From IMG/VR virus record IMGVR_UViG_3300032213_001192, positions 1-38,794 of that record: 38,794 nt of DNA; one strand, 5' to 3'. Shown in pieces: positions 1 to 8,404 of this stretch (the stretch's first letter is position 1; every line of letters starts with the position of its first letter). Both the position numbers and the translations under genes were made by a program. The DNA is from a virus. The notes under the pieces are model-generated. The model saw nothing but the letters and a program-made list of their open reading frames with translations, searched no databases and was not told where the DNA came from.

Positions 1-123
1 ACCTAGACCCACTCACAGTCAGCGACGGCCCACTGCGGTGGACACCCGCTCGTGAACGGGAGCCCGGCGTCGGGGTGACCCCCAACCCTTTCCCCTAGGA
101 GCCCAGCAATGGCAGCCCCCGAT
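1..123. repeat. Direct terminal repeat, left copy (contig closure overlap)
   Basis: Bases 1-123 are identical to bases 38672-38794. The repeat contains the capsid Shine-Dalgarno and the first five capsid codons. A physical T7-type terminal repeat would be expected near the early genes, not across the capsid start, so an assembler k-mer overlap of a circular or permuted genome is the simplest reading. Confidence 0.95.
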
Positions 124-1092
124 TTTACCGCTTCACGTCTTGGCCTTGTTAACGCTGCAGGTGGTGGCACCTGGGCCGGTGACAACGCCCTCTTTCTCCA
201 GGTCTGGGCCGGTGAGGTTCTCACCGCGTTCCGCAAGGCCACCATCTTTGAATCCCTTCACACCGTCCGGACCATCAGCTCCGGCAAATCCGCTTCGTTC
301 CCCATCGTGGGTCTGAACTCCGCTGCGTACCACACCCCCGGCACCATGCTGACGGGTACCGCAGTGAAGAACGCTGAGGCCGTCGTCAAGATCGACGACA
401 AGCTCGTCTCCAACGTGTTCATCGCCGACATCGACGAGGCCAAGAACCACTGGGATGTTCGGAGTCCGTACTCCGCTGAGATGGGCAACGCCCTGGCTTA
501 CCGCTTCGACCAAAACATCGCAGCGACTATTGCTAAGGCAGCTCGTACCGCCACCCACTTCAACACCGACCTGCCCGGCGGCACTCGGATCAAGATCATC
601 GCCACCAGCAAGGCTGCCATTACTGGTTCCCAGCTGGCTGCTGCTCTGTTCTCCGCTGCCCAGCGGATGGACGAGAACAACTTGCCCGAGAACGACCGGT
701 ACTGCGTGCTGGCCCCGGCCGAGTATTACAAGCTCGTCCAGACCACCGACGTGATCAACCGGGATTGGGGCGGTGCTGGTGCTTACGCCGACGGCACCGT
801 GCTGAAGGTTGCTGGCATCACCATCCTGAAGTCGAACCAGCTGCCTACCACCAACCGCTCTGCGGTGACCGGTGAGCAGAACGACTACGCCGCCAACTTC
901 ACAGACTCCGTCGCCCTTGCCTTCAACAAGCAAGCCGTCGGCACCGTGAAGTTGATGGATCTCAAGATGGAGCAGACCGGCGCTGACGTGCACGCTCTGT
1001 GGCAAGGCACCTTCATGGTTGCCTCCATGGCACTGGGCACCGCCGTCCTTCGCCCCGACTGCGCAATCGAGATCTATACCGCTACCAGCTGA
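109..1092 (+). CDS. Major capsid protein, T7 gp10A-like
   Basis: This 327-residue protein forms the icosahedral shell. The N-terminal half (LFLQVWAGEVLTAFRKATIF and the following TGTAVKNAEAVVKIDDKL region) has the look of T7-like capsid proteins, and length is close to T7 gp10A (345). The start is set by AGGAG at 97-101, seven bases before ATG, one of the clearest Shine-Dalgarno sites in the window. It is followed at once by a strong terminator, as T7 gene 10 is followed by T-phi, and the gene after it is tail tube A, also as in T7. No gp10B-type frameshift extension was seen. High copy number of this product would fit the good ribosome site and the terminator. Confidence 0.95.
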   Translation: MAAPDFTASRLGLVNAAGGGTWAGDNALFLQVWAGEVLTAFRKATIFESLHTVRTISSGKSASFPIVGLNSAAYHTPGTMLTGTAVKNAEAVVKIDDKLVSNVFIADIDEAKNHWDVRSPYSAEMGNALAYRFDQNIAATIAKAARTATHFNTDLPGGTRIKIIATSKAAITGSQLAAALFSAAQRMDENNLPENDRYCVLAPAEYYKLVQTTDVINRDWGGAGAYADGTVLKVAGITILKSNQLPTTNRSAVTGEQNDYAANFTDSVALAFNKQAVGTVKLMDLKMEQTGADVHALWQGTFMVASMALGTAVLRPDCAIEIYTATS

Positions 1093-1105
1093 TCGCGGCC
1101 AATAT

Positions 1106-1136
1106 GGGGGGAGCTTCGGTTCCCCCCTTTTTCTTT
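1106..1136 (+). terminator. Intrinsic terminator after the capsid gene
   Basis: Nine-pair stem (six G-C pairs, A-U, G-U, C-G) closing a UUCG tetraloop at 1115-1118, followed by TTTTTCTTT at 1128-1136. It sits between capsid and tail tube A, the position of T-phi in T7, so it probably lowers tail gene transcription relative to capsid. Confidence 0.9.
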
Positions 1137-1147
1137 GGGCTTTTGCC

Positions 1148-1756
1148 ATGACGCTTGCACGCACCACGTTTCTGGAAGCTGTGAACCGGGTGCTGCAGAT
1201 GCTCGGTGAGGCACCAATCAATAGCCTTGACGGGCAGTTTGGCCTGGCGCAACAGGCACAAGATTCAATCAACGACGTCTCCCGCAAGATCCAGACAGAA
1301 GGCTGGTCGTTCAACACCGACTACGAACGGCTGTTGATGCGGGACGCCGTGACCAACGAGATCACCGTCGGCACCAATGTCAGCCGAGTCAAGATTGAGC
1401 CGTACTCGTACCCAGACCTGGACGTCGTCCAGCGTGGGTCCAGGTTGTACGACCGCAGGGCTGGCAGCTACCAGTTCACCGAGGACCTGTACGCCGACGT
1501 CACCTACATCCTGGAGTGGGATGAGGTGCCGGAGTACGCCCACCAATACTTCATGATCAAGGCTGGCCGCCAGTTGCAAGAAGCGATCCTGGGCTCAGCG
1601 GATCTGTCGAGGATCAACATTGCCGCTGAGGCTGAGGCCCGCAGCCAGTTCCTCGAGGAAGAAACGACCCGGGGCGAACACAGCTGGCTGCGTGGCAATC
1701 CAAACCACACGGATGTTTTCATGACGTACAAGCCCGCCTGGGCCCTGCGCCGCTAA
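1148..1756 (+). CDS. Tail tubular protein A, T7 gp11-like
   Basis: Adaptor-ring protein linking the portal to the nozzle. It has 202 residues from ATG 1148, close to T7 gp11 (196). The N-terminus (MTLARTTFLEAVNRVLQMLGEAP) is the usual opening of this family, followed by a helix-rich body and the LYDRRAGSYQF segment. An upstream in-frame ATG at 1019 would put the start inside the capsid gene and read through the terminator, so it was not used. The stop is three bases before tail tube B, a typical late-operon junction. Confidence 0.93.
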   Translation: MTLARTTFLEAVNRVLQMLGEAPINSLDGQFGLAQQAQDSINDVSRKIQTEGWSFNTDYERLLMRDAVTNEITVGTNVSRVKIEPYSYPDLDVVQRGSRLYDRRAGSYQFTEDLYADVTYILEWDEVPEYAHQYFMIKAGRQLQEAILGSADLSRINIAAEAEARSQFLEEETTRGEHSWLRGNPNHTDVFMTYKPAWALRR

Positions 1757-1759
1757 GCC

Positions 1760-4411
1760 ATGCCACTGATCAGTAGCTCCATCCCGAACCTGATCAATGG
1801 GGTCAGCCAGCAACCAGCGGCGTTGCGGCTGGCGTCGCAGTGCGAGCAGATGGTCAACTGCATGCCCAGCCCGGTGGAGGGGCTGAAGAAACGACCACCA
1901 GCACAGCACGTGGCCAAGCTGTTCTCTGGTTCAGCTGGTGCCGGTCGTCCGTTCACGACCATCGTGGATCGGGACGGGTCCATCAAATACCTGGTCCTGA
2001 TCCAGGACAACGACATCAAGGTCTTTGGCCTGGATGGCTCCGTCAAGACAGTGAGCAAGCCTGACGGCACGTCGTACCTCGACATCACCGGTGAGCCCAG
2101 CTCCACGTTCAGGACGGCATCGGTGGCGGACTACACGTTCATCGTGAACCGGGAAAAGACAGCGGCCATGGCGGCCACGACGTCGCCTGACTGGGGCACC
2201 AAGTCGATGGTGTTCATCCGGTCGGCTGAGTACGCCACCACGTACAGCATCACCATTAACTCCACCACGGTCTCGTACAAGACCCTGCCGGCTGGTGGCC
2301 TGCGCCTGTCTGCCAGCTACAGCAGGAGTTCTAACACAGTCACGGTGACAGCAACGGCCCACGGTTTGCTTACCGGGGACAACGTTGACATGAGTTTCCA
2401 GAGTGGCTCTGGCACGGCTGGCACCTTCACGATCACTGTGACGGGAGCCAACACTTTTACGTACACAGACCCCGTTGGTGGCACGACGTCTGGCAACTGC
2501 ACCGTCGTCCATGAGCCGAACTACAGCCCAAGCACCGTTGAGATTGCAGCCGCGCTAAGGAATGGCTTGGCCACAGCTCTCCCCACCGGCTGGACTTTCA
2601 CCAATGGGACCGGTCAATACGTCGTGCGAATCACCAAGAACGACGGCACCGACTACGTCCTTGGCAGTTCAGACACCAAGACAGGCTTGGCCACCGTGCC
2701 AGTCAAGGAAGCCATTGACGCCATCAGCGACCTACCCGTCACCGCTGAGCACGGATTCATCGTCAAGGTCGTGGGCTCTGCTGCCACTGGGGCCGACGAT
2801 TACTACGTGAAGTTCATGGCCAATGCAGGCTCCGGCTTTGACCATGGTGTCTGGCAGGAAACCGTGGCCCCTGGCATCCAGTACCTGTTTGATGCGGCCA
2901 CCATGCCGCACGTGCTGATCCGCAACAACGACGGCACCTTCACGTTTCAAAAGTTCGCCTGGTCTGGCCGGGTGGCAGGTGATGCCATCACTGCACCGGT
3001 GCCCAGCTTTGTGGGCTCCAAGATCCAGAACGTCAACTTGTTTCGCAACAGGTTGGTATTCCTGGCTGACGAGAACGTCATCACGTCTGCTGCTGATGCC
3101 TACGACAGGTTCTGGCCCGAGTCCGTGCAGACCGTGGTCGACTCCGATCCCATTGACCTGAGTGCCGGCAGCCGCAGGATCAACTTCCTGATGTCGAGCC
3201 TGGCATTTGCCGACGTGTTGCTGATCTTCAGCCGCCACGGCCAGTTCCGCCTGAGCAGTGGCCTGTCGACGTCCGGGTCCCTGACACCCAAGACAGCTGC
3301 CATCACCCAGGTCACAGCCTTTGAGATGGGCGACGTCGTGGACCCTGTGATCGTGGGTCGCACCATGTACTTTGCTGTGCCCAAGGGCGAGTACAACGGG
3401 CTTCGGGAGTTCTTCTTGCCGGATGCCTCAGGCCCGGTGCCGACATCGGAGGAGGTGACATCCGCTGTGCCTCGGTTCCTGCCCAGCAACCTGTGCAACC
3501 TGGTGGCCACGGCTGCAGAGGAGGCGGTCTTTGCGGTGAGCAAGGACCAGCCCCGCCGGATCTACGTCTACAAATTCCTGTTTCAGGGCGACAACAAGCT
3601 GCAGAGCGCCTGGGGGTACTGGGAAACCAATGGTGGCAAGAGCGTCATTGGTGTGGACCTAGTCGACAGCGACCTGTACGCCGTGGTCCAGTATTCCGAT
3701 GGCGTCTACCTCGAGAAAGTTGTGACGCATCCCGAGACCGTGGATGCAGGCACGACGGTGGAGATGCTGGTGGATCGCAAGGTGACGGAGGCCAGTTGCT
3801 CCGTGGCTCTGACGACACCGTCAGGCCTCGACGTCCAGAGCACCATCACCCTGCCGTATCCCATCAACACCAGCTTGAGCAACATGGCTGTCGTTGGTCG
3901 GTTTTTTGCCGGCAACACCTTGGCCCACGGCCAGGTGGTTCAGATCCTGTCGTCGACCGCTGCTGGTGGGGCTGGCGGCAACGGCACCCTTACGGTTCGA
4001 GGCGACTTGACTGCCGCCAAGTTTTTTGTGGGTGAGCTGTACGACATGCTGTACGAGTTCAGCACCCAGTACCTGAAGGAGCAGCCCCCTGGTGGCGGCA
4101 TGGCCGTGATTGCAGGGCCCAAGCTGCAGCTCCGCACCTGGACCATGCTGTTCGACAAGACGTCGTCGTTCAGCATCAAGGTCACCCCCCGTGGCCGGGA
4201 CACCATGACGTACCCGTACACCGGGTTTGAACTTGGGGACCAGGAGGTGGCCCTGGGTGAGTTGGCCGTCCGGACCTCCAAGTTCCGGGTGCCGGTGATG
4301 GCCCAGAACATCGAGACCAAGGTCGAGGTGACCAGCTCCTCACCTCTGCCCTGTCGCCTCCAGTCCGCAGAATGGGAAGGTTGGTACCACACCCGAGCTG
4401 CACGACTGTGA
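1760..4411 (+). CDS. Tail tubular protein B (nozzle), T7 gp12-like
   Basis: The 883-residue nozzle protein has a typical N-terminus (SSIPNLINGVSQQPAALRLA) and a mid-protein segment with NRLVFLADENVITSAADAYDRFWP, as in T7 gp12. T7 gp12 is 794 residues; much of the extra length can be placed at about residues 182-250, a Thr/Gly/Val-rich beta segment (VTVTATAHGLLTGDNVDMSF ... NTFTYTD) that looks like an inserted small beta-sandwich. The start follows the tail tube A stop by three bases with no clear Shine-Dalgarno, so translation is probably coupled. The end overlaps the next gene by GTGA. Confidence 0.95.
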   Translation: MPLISSSIPNLINGVSQQPAALRLASQCEQMVNCMPSPVEGLKKRPPAQHVAKLFSGSAGAGRPFTTIVDRDGSIKYLVLIQDNDIKVFGLDGSVKTVSKPDGTSYLDITGEPSSTFRTASVADYTFIVNREKTAAMAATTSPDWGTKSMVFIRSAEYATTYSITINSTTVSYKTLPAGGLRLSASYSRSSNTVTVTATAHGLLTGDNVDMSFQSGSGTAGTFTITVTGANTFTYTDPVGGTTSGNCTVVHEPNYSPSTVEIAAALRNGLATALPTGWTFTNGTGQYVVRITKNDGTDYVLGSSDTKTGLATVPVKEAIDAISDLPVTAEHGFIVKVVGSAATGADDYYVKFMANAGSGFDHGVWQETVAPGIQYLFDAATMPHVLIRNNDGTFTFQKFAWSGRVAGDAITAPVPSFVGSKIQNVNLFRNRLVFLADENVITSAADAYDRFWPESVQTVVDSDPIDLSAGSRRINFLMSSLAFADVLLIFSRHGQFRLSSGLSTSGSLTPKTAAITQVTAFEMGDVVDPVIVGRTMYFAVPKGEYNGLREFFLPDASGPVPTSEEVTSAVPRFLPSNLCNLVATAAEEAVFAVSKDQPRRIYVYKFLFQGDNKLQSAWGYWETNGGKSVIGVDLVDSDLYAVVQYSDGVYLEKVVTHPETVDAGTTVEMLVDRKVTEASCSVALTTPSGLDVQSTITLPYPINTSLSNMAVVGRFFAGNTLAHGQVVQILSSTAAGGAGGNGTLTVRGDLTAAKFFVGELYDMLYEFSTQYLKEQPPGGGMAVIAGPKLQLRTWTMLFDKTSSFSIKVTPRGRDTMTYPYTGFELGDQEVALGELAVRTSKFRVPVMAQNIETKVEVTSSSPLPCRLQSAEWEGWYHTRAARL

Positions 4412-4875
4412 CGTCTGCGTACACCCGGCCCACCAGGGTCGCTGATATCCCGTATGTGGCGGAGTTCATGCGGGAGGAGGACGTCGCAGAAGTACGTGCG
4501 TACTCAGGCAACACGCCACAGGAGTCATTGCTCCACAGTTTTTTCCAAGGGGATCCCTGCATGACCATGATCGGCAGGGACGGCAGGCCGATGGGCATGT
4601 GGGGGGTCGTGCCACAGGACAAGGGCCTCGGCACCATCTGGATGCTGTGCACCGACGACCTGGTCCGTGATCGACTCAACTCCATGCGGTTCCTGAGAGA
4701 AGCTCGGACCCATCTCGATCGGGTCCAGCTCCGCTACAAGGTCCTTTTCAATCTCGCAGATGCCCGTAACGTGGTACATATCAAATGGTTGCGGTGGATG
4801 GGGTTTACCTTCATCTCGTCGCACCCCAATTTCGGAACAGAAGGTCGGCTGTTCCATGAGTTTGTGAGGATCTAA
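4408..4875 (+). CDS. Internal virion protein A, T7 gp13-like (DUF2833 / GNAT-like)
   Basis: A protein of 155 residues when read from GTG 4408. That start overlaps the TGA of tail tube B (GTGA). An in-frame ATG at 4372 lies deeper in gene 12 and would add 12 residues. The run ADIPYVAEFMREEDVAEVRA and the C-terminal WLRWMGFTFISSHPNFG match the acyltransferase-like gp13/DUF2833 family, which T7 needs for virion assembly. Position between gp12 and gp14 homologues supports the call. Acetyltransferase activity itself is not established. Confidence 0.85.
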   Translation: MTSAYTRPTRVADIPYVAEFMREEDVAEVRAYSGNTPQESLLHSFFQGDPCMTMIGRDGRPMGMWGVVPQDKGLGTIWMLCTDDLVRDRLNSMRFLREARTHLDRVQLRYKVLFNLADARNVVHIKWLRWMGFTFISSHPNFGTEGRLFHEFVRI

Positions 4876-4878
4876 GCC

Positions 4879-5661
4879 ATGTGCGAGCCGGTCTCCATCG
4901 TGATGGGCATTGTCAGTGCCGGCCTTGGCATCGGTCAGGCGGTGGCTGGTGCTCAGGCGGCTCAGCAGCAGGTCAGTTTTGCCAACGCCCAGGCCCAGCA
5001 AGGCTTCGCGTTCCAGCAGATGCAGGCCAGCTCTGCCCGGAACTTTGAGCAGATGAAGGCCAACCAGCAGGAAGAGATGATGCGGATGAACCGCATGATG
5101 GCCGACAACTCATACAGCGATGAGATTGCACAGCTCAACCTCAGGTTGATGCAAGAGCAGGCTGCAACCAGCCAGCAACAGCAGCAGAACGCAACAGCAG
5201 GAGCCAAGGCCCGGGGCGAGGTGCTGGCATCTGGCCGCCTTGGCAACACAGTGGACAACCTGATGGCTGACTTCTACCGACAGCAGGCCCAGTTCGATTA
5301 CTACAGCAGCCAGAACCTGGCGTTCACCGGCCAGCAGATCCAGATGGAGAAGCGTGGGTCCGCTGCCCAACGTGGATCCCGGATCGCCAGCCAGCAGGCG
5401 TACATCAAGCAACCGGTACTGGATCCACTGGAGCCCATTTACCAGTCGAAGCCCAGCATGTTGCCGTTCATCTTGCAGGGCGCAGGTGCCGTCGTCAGTG
5501 GTGTCAGCACTGGCTTGAGCACTAAGGCGTCCATGGACAAAATCAAGACCGGCAAGCCACCTCCGGTTCCACCGCCTGGTGGCGGCACTGGCGGAAATTA
5601 TTCCGGTGGCGTTGCCGCCCCGAGCCTCCCGGGCAACCCATACACCTACAGGCGCTCTTAA
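4879..5661 (+). CDS. Internal virion protein B, T7 gp14-like
   Basis: The 260-residue protein has a hydrophobic N-terminus (IVMGIVSAGLGIGQAVAGAQ) followed by a long Gln/Ala/Met-rich helical region (about residues 30-170) and a Pro/Gly-rich C-terminus. T7 gp14 (196 residues) is ejected first and forms the outer-membrane pore; the hydrophobic start and the helical body are compatible with that. It lies three bases after the gp13-like stop, within a TAAGCCATG junction seen at two other gene starts. Confidence 0.85.
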   Translation: MCEPVSIVMGIVSAGLGIGQAVAGAQAAQQQVSFANAQAQQGFAFQQMQASSARNFEQMKANQQEEMMRMNRMMADNSYSDEIAQLNLRLMQEQAATSQQQQQNATAGAKARGEVLASGRLGNTVDNLMADFYRQQAQFDYYSSQNLAFTGQQIQMEKRGSAAQRGSRIASQQAYIKQPVLDPLEPIYQSKPSMLPFILQGAGAVVSGVSTGLSTKASMDKIKTGKPPPVPPPGGGTGGNYSGGVAAPSLPGNPYTYRRS

Positions 5662-5667
5662 CGACCC

Positions 5668-8361
5668 ATGGCACGTCTCTCCACCGGTCAGGCCTACGGC
5701 GACACGAATCGCAGCACAGCGGCACAGCTCCTGGGCGGCATCCCGGTCGACGTGTCTGGTGGCGCCATAGCCCAGGGCTCGATCAACGAACCAGCTCTGC
5801 AGCCCCAGGCCCGGCCCGTGTCCACGTTTCAGCAGGTTGGGGCCCCGACACTGGGTGGAGCACCCAAGTTTTTTCCGTTGCCGGATCTGCCGACACCGAG
5901 CCAAGACTTGGCGCGGCTTGCCACAGCACTCGGGAACTTCAACCCGGTCCTGACGACCCTCGGCGAGACGTACATCCAGCAGCAGAAGAACATCGACGCC
6001 AAGGCCCAGGCTGTTGGCCAGGCCGCGGCCATGCGACTGCAGCAATCTGCACCTGGCCAGGACTTCATCCAGGCCCGGGACAACCTGTGGCGCCAGGCTC
6101 AGGCGGGTGACGCTGGCGCTGCTGCTGCGTACCAGCAGATGCAGGCCTTAAGCCCCCTGCAACAGGCTTACGCGGCCAGGTACGCAGGCCAGGCTGTGCT
6201 CCGCGAAGACATTGGCACGGCCGTCGAACGGTTCAAGAACATCACTGAGATCGGTGGCACCTCAGTCGACCAGATTCCACCAGGCGACCCACGTATCAGC
6301 GCAGCCAAGGCGGCCCTGTATCGTCTCCCGACCAACGACCCAGCTGGTTTTGCTGAACTGATGCCGTTGGTGGCCGCCAAGAACGGTGAGATCGACAGGC
6401 TGCACATGGGCATGCACCTGAATCGCAAGGTCAATGAAGCAAGGGCCAGTGGCCAGGCAAACACGGTCAGCGCCTTCACGCAGCCAGAATTTGATGTAGC
6501 CCGAACGGTCGCCAACCACACTCAAATGTTGACCAAGGCCAGGCAAGACCTTGGCGTTGAGGAGTACCAGAAGCACATCCAGGAATACCCCGACTGGCTG
6601 GCCGCTGGCGTGCTTGCAGGCAGCATGGGCACAAACGGCAAAGCGAATCCGGAGCGGTACAGATACCTGATGGGCATGGCGATTGAAGTGCTCACCAATG
6701 TCCAGGCTGGCCCCAATGGACAGCTGCTGCTCACGACACTGGGCGCCAAGGGCGGCACAGCTGCGCAACTGGCGTTGACCCAGAAGATGATGTCTCAGCT
6801 GAAAACATTCAACGAGTCGGTCAACTCGTTCAATGGGGCCATCGGCGAAGACAAGGGAAGCGAGATCCTGTCGGTCACCAAGGCCGATGATCCGAACCTG
6901 ACGCCAGCCCAGCGGGATGCTGCCTTTGTGCAGGCCGACCTGATGGTCCAGTCACTGCCGGAGGATCAACGACAGGGCGCATGGGAGAAGGTCAATAAAG
7001 CCAGGAGCCAGGCCAATACGTCCTGGACCAAGCCCATGCAGGACAAGATGGAGCGCGAGATGTCGTTCAGCTACGACAAGGATCCAGGCACGGAGATCGC
7101 CAAGTTCGAGCAACTGAAGCTCAACGGCATGATTGACCCCAGGACCGCTGATCGACAGATCGCTAACTACCGACAACTGCAATCAGCGGACATGCAGCCA
7201 TATCGCGTTGCTGGCGCACGAGCCATCAAGGATGTCATGACGGAGGAGATAGCAGCCATGAAGCTGCCCGGCTCCGATGGCGACGCGGTCATCACCCAAA
7301 AGGAGCAAGCGTACTTGCTCAATCGCCAGGCTGAGCTATCGAATGGCCTCGAGACGATCCGTCGCAAGAGCATGGCCGACGGCACCGGTTCGGTTGGGTT
7401 CAGCGAAAAAATACAGGTCTGGGCGAAAGGTCTTAAGTCACAGGCCCCCAAGCCCGCCAACCCGGACATGAAGCCCTTGATGCCGCAGGGGCCAGAAGCC
7501 TGGGCCCAAAGCCTTGGCCTTCGCCAACTGGGACCCGGCAACAGGGCATCCAATTACGAGCTTCGCCGACGAGTCGACAACGGTGTCGTGATGCCGCGGG
7601 AGCAGTTCTTCAAGAACTACGACCAATACGTCGAGACCGGGCGCCTGTCGGACTCCATGAAGCTGTTGATCAAACGCAGCGGGTACGGTGCCACGCCATC
7701 CCAGTTCTTCTTCAAGCAATGGGACAAGATGGCCCCTAAGGGCGCCAAGATCAATCCGGCCGACGTCGAGGCCCTGAAGGCGCTGGACCAACAGAAGATC
7801 AGCTTTGCCCAGCCGGCGGCCGCGGCCAACCCGTATGCGCAGACGGCCATGAATATCCAAAGCATGATCCGCAACGCATCAATGGGGGCCATGAATGCCT
7901 TTGTGCCACCGGCAGCGGCAGCCGACATGTCGTCGATGCGTGGACAGCCGGCAACCGGCACGCAGAGGACCGGTTGGAACAGCATCGTTGCTGCAGCACG
8001 CGCCAAGGGCGCCAAGTTCCCAGAATTGGTTGCAGCTCAATGGGCCTTGGAATCCGACTGGGGTCGTTCCGTCAGCGGTCGCAACAACTTCTTCGGGCAG
8101 AAGGGTCCCGGCACCAGCAGGGCAACATGGGAGGTGGTCAATGGCCGCCGGGTCAACACCACGGCCAGCTTCAGGGACTTCGCCACCCCCGGCGACAGCG
8201 TCAATTTCTTGATTGGCAAGTGGTACAAGGGCAAGGGTGGCGCCAATAATGCCCGGACGGTTGCAGAGGCTGCGCAAATCCTCAAGCAACAGGGCTACGC
8301 AACCGACCCTCAGTACGTGAGCAAATTGCTCAGCATTGTCAATAGCAATAAGGGGTCTTGA
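5668..8361 (+). CDS. Internal virion protein C, gp15-like, with C-terminal GH73-type glucosaminidase domain
   Basis: The 897-residue protein is longer than T7 gp15 (747). Residues 1 to about 750 are Gln/Ala-rich and helical, as expected for an ejected core protein. From about residue 765 the sequence reads as a GH73/FlgJ-like peptidoglycan hydrolase: PELVAAQWALESDWG with a candidate catalytic Glu at 795, then NNFFGQKG, SFRDFATPGDSVNFLIGKW and QGYATDPQYVSKL. In T7 the wall-cutting activity is a transglycosylase at the gp16 N-terminus; here it is another fold at the gp15 C-terminus. It probably opens the cell wall locally during DNA ejection. Confidence 0.88.
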   Translation: MARLSTGQAYGDTNRSTAAQLLGGIPVDVSGGAIAQGSINEPALQPQARPVSTFQQVGAPTLGGAPKFFPLPDLPTPSQDLARLATALGNFNPVLTTLGETYIQQQKNIDAKAQAVGQAAAMRLQQSAPGQDFIQARDNLWRQAQAGDAGAAAAYQQMQALSPLQQAYAARYAGQAVLREDIGTAVERFKNITEIGGTSVDQIPPGDPRISAAKAALYRLPTNDPAGFAELMPLVAAKNGEIDRLHMGMHLNRKVNEARASGQANTVSAFTQPEFDVARTVANHTQMLTKARQDLGVEEYQKHIQEYPDWLAAGVLAGSMGTNGKANPERYRYLMGMAIEVLTNVQAGPNGQLLLTTLGAKGGTAAQLALTQKMMSQLKTFNESVNSFNGAIGEDKGSEILSVTKADDPNLTPAQRDAAFVQADLMVQSLPEDQRQGAWEKVNKARSQANTSWTKPMQDKMEREMSFSYDKDPGTEIAKFEQLKLNGMIDPRTADRQIANYRQLQSADMQPYRVAGARAIKDVMTEEIAAMKLPGSDGDAVITQKEQAYLLNRQAELSNGLETIRRKSMADGTGSVGFSEKIQVWAKGLKSQAPKPANPDMKPLMPQGPEAWAQSLGLRQLGPGNRASNYELRRRVDNGVVMPREQFFKNYDQYVETGRLSDSMKLLIKRSGYGATPSQFFFKQWDKMAPKGAKINPADVEALKALDQQKISFAQPAAAANPYAQTAMNIQSMIRNASMGAMNAFVPPAAAADMSSMRGQPATGTQRTGWNSIVAAARAKGAKFPELVAAQWALESDWGRSVSGRNNFFGQKGPGTSRATWEVVNGRRVNTTASFRDFATPGDSVNFLIGKWYKGKGGANNARTVAEAAQILKQQGYATDPQYVSKLLSIVNSNKGS

Positions 8362-8404
8362 CCAAGTTCAGGCGGTAACGTCTTTGCATACAGGTCGCTA
8401 AGCC

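Noticed and set aside
1-123. T7-type physical terminal repeat
   Set aside because: It overlaps the capsid start and lies far from the early genes and terminase block; assembly overlap explains it better.
133-1317. Long minus-strand open frame opposite the capsid and tail tube A genes
   Set aside because: GC-rich coding DNA gives long antisense frames; the composition is Gly/Val/Asp/His-biased with no domain, and it spans the terminator and two firm genes.
2732-3238. Minus-strand and +1 frames within the tail tube B gene
   Set aside because: Shadows of the 883-codon gene; no motif or ribosome site.
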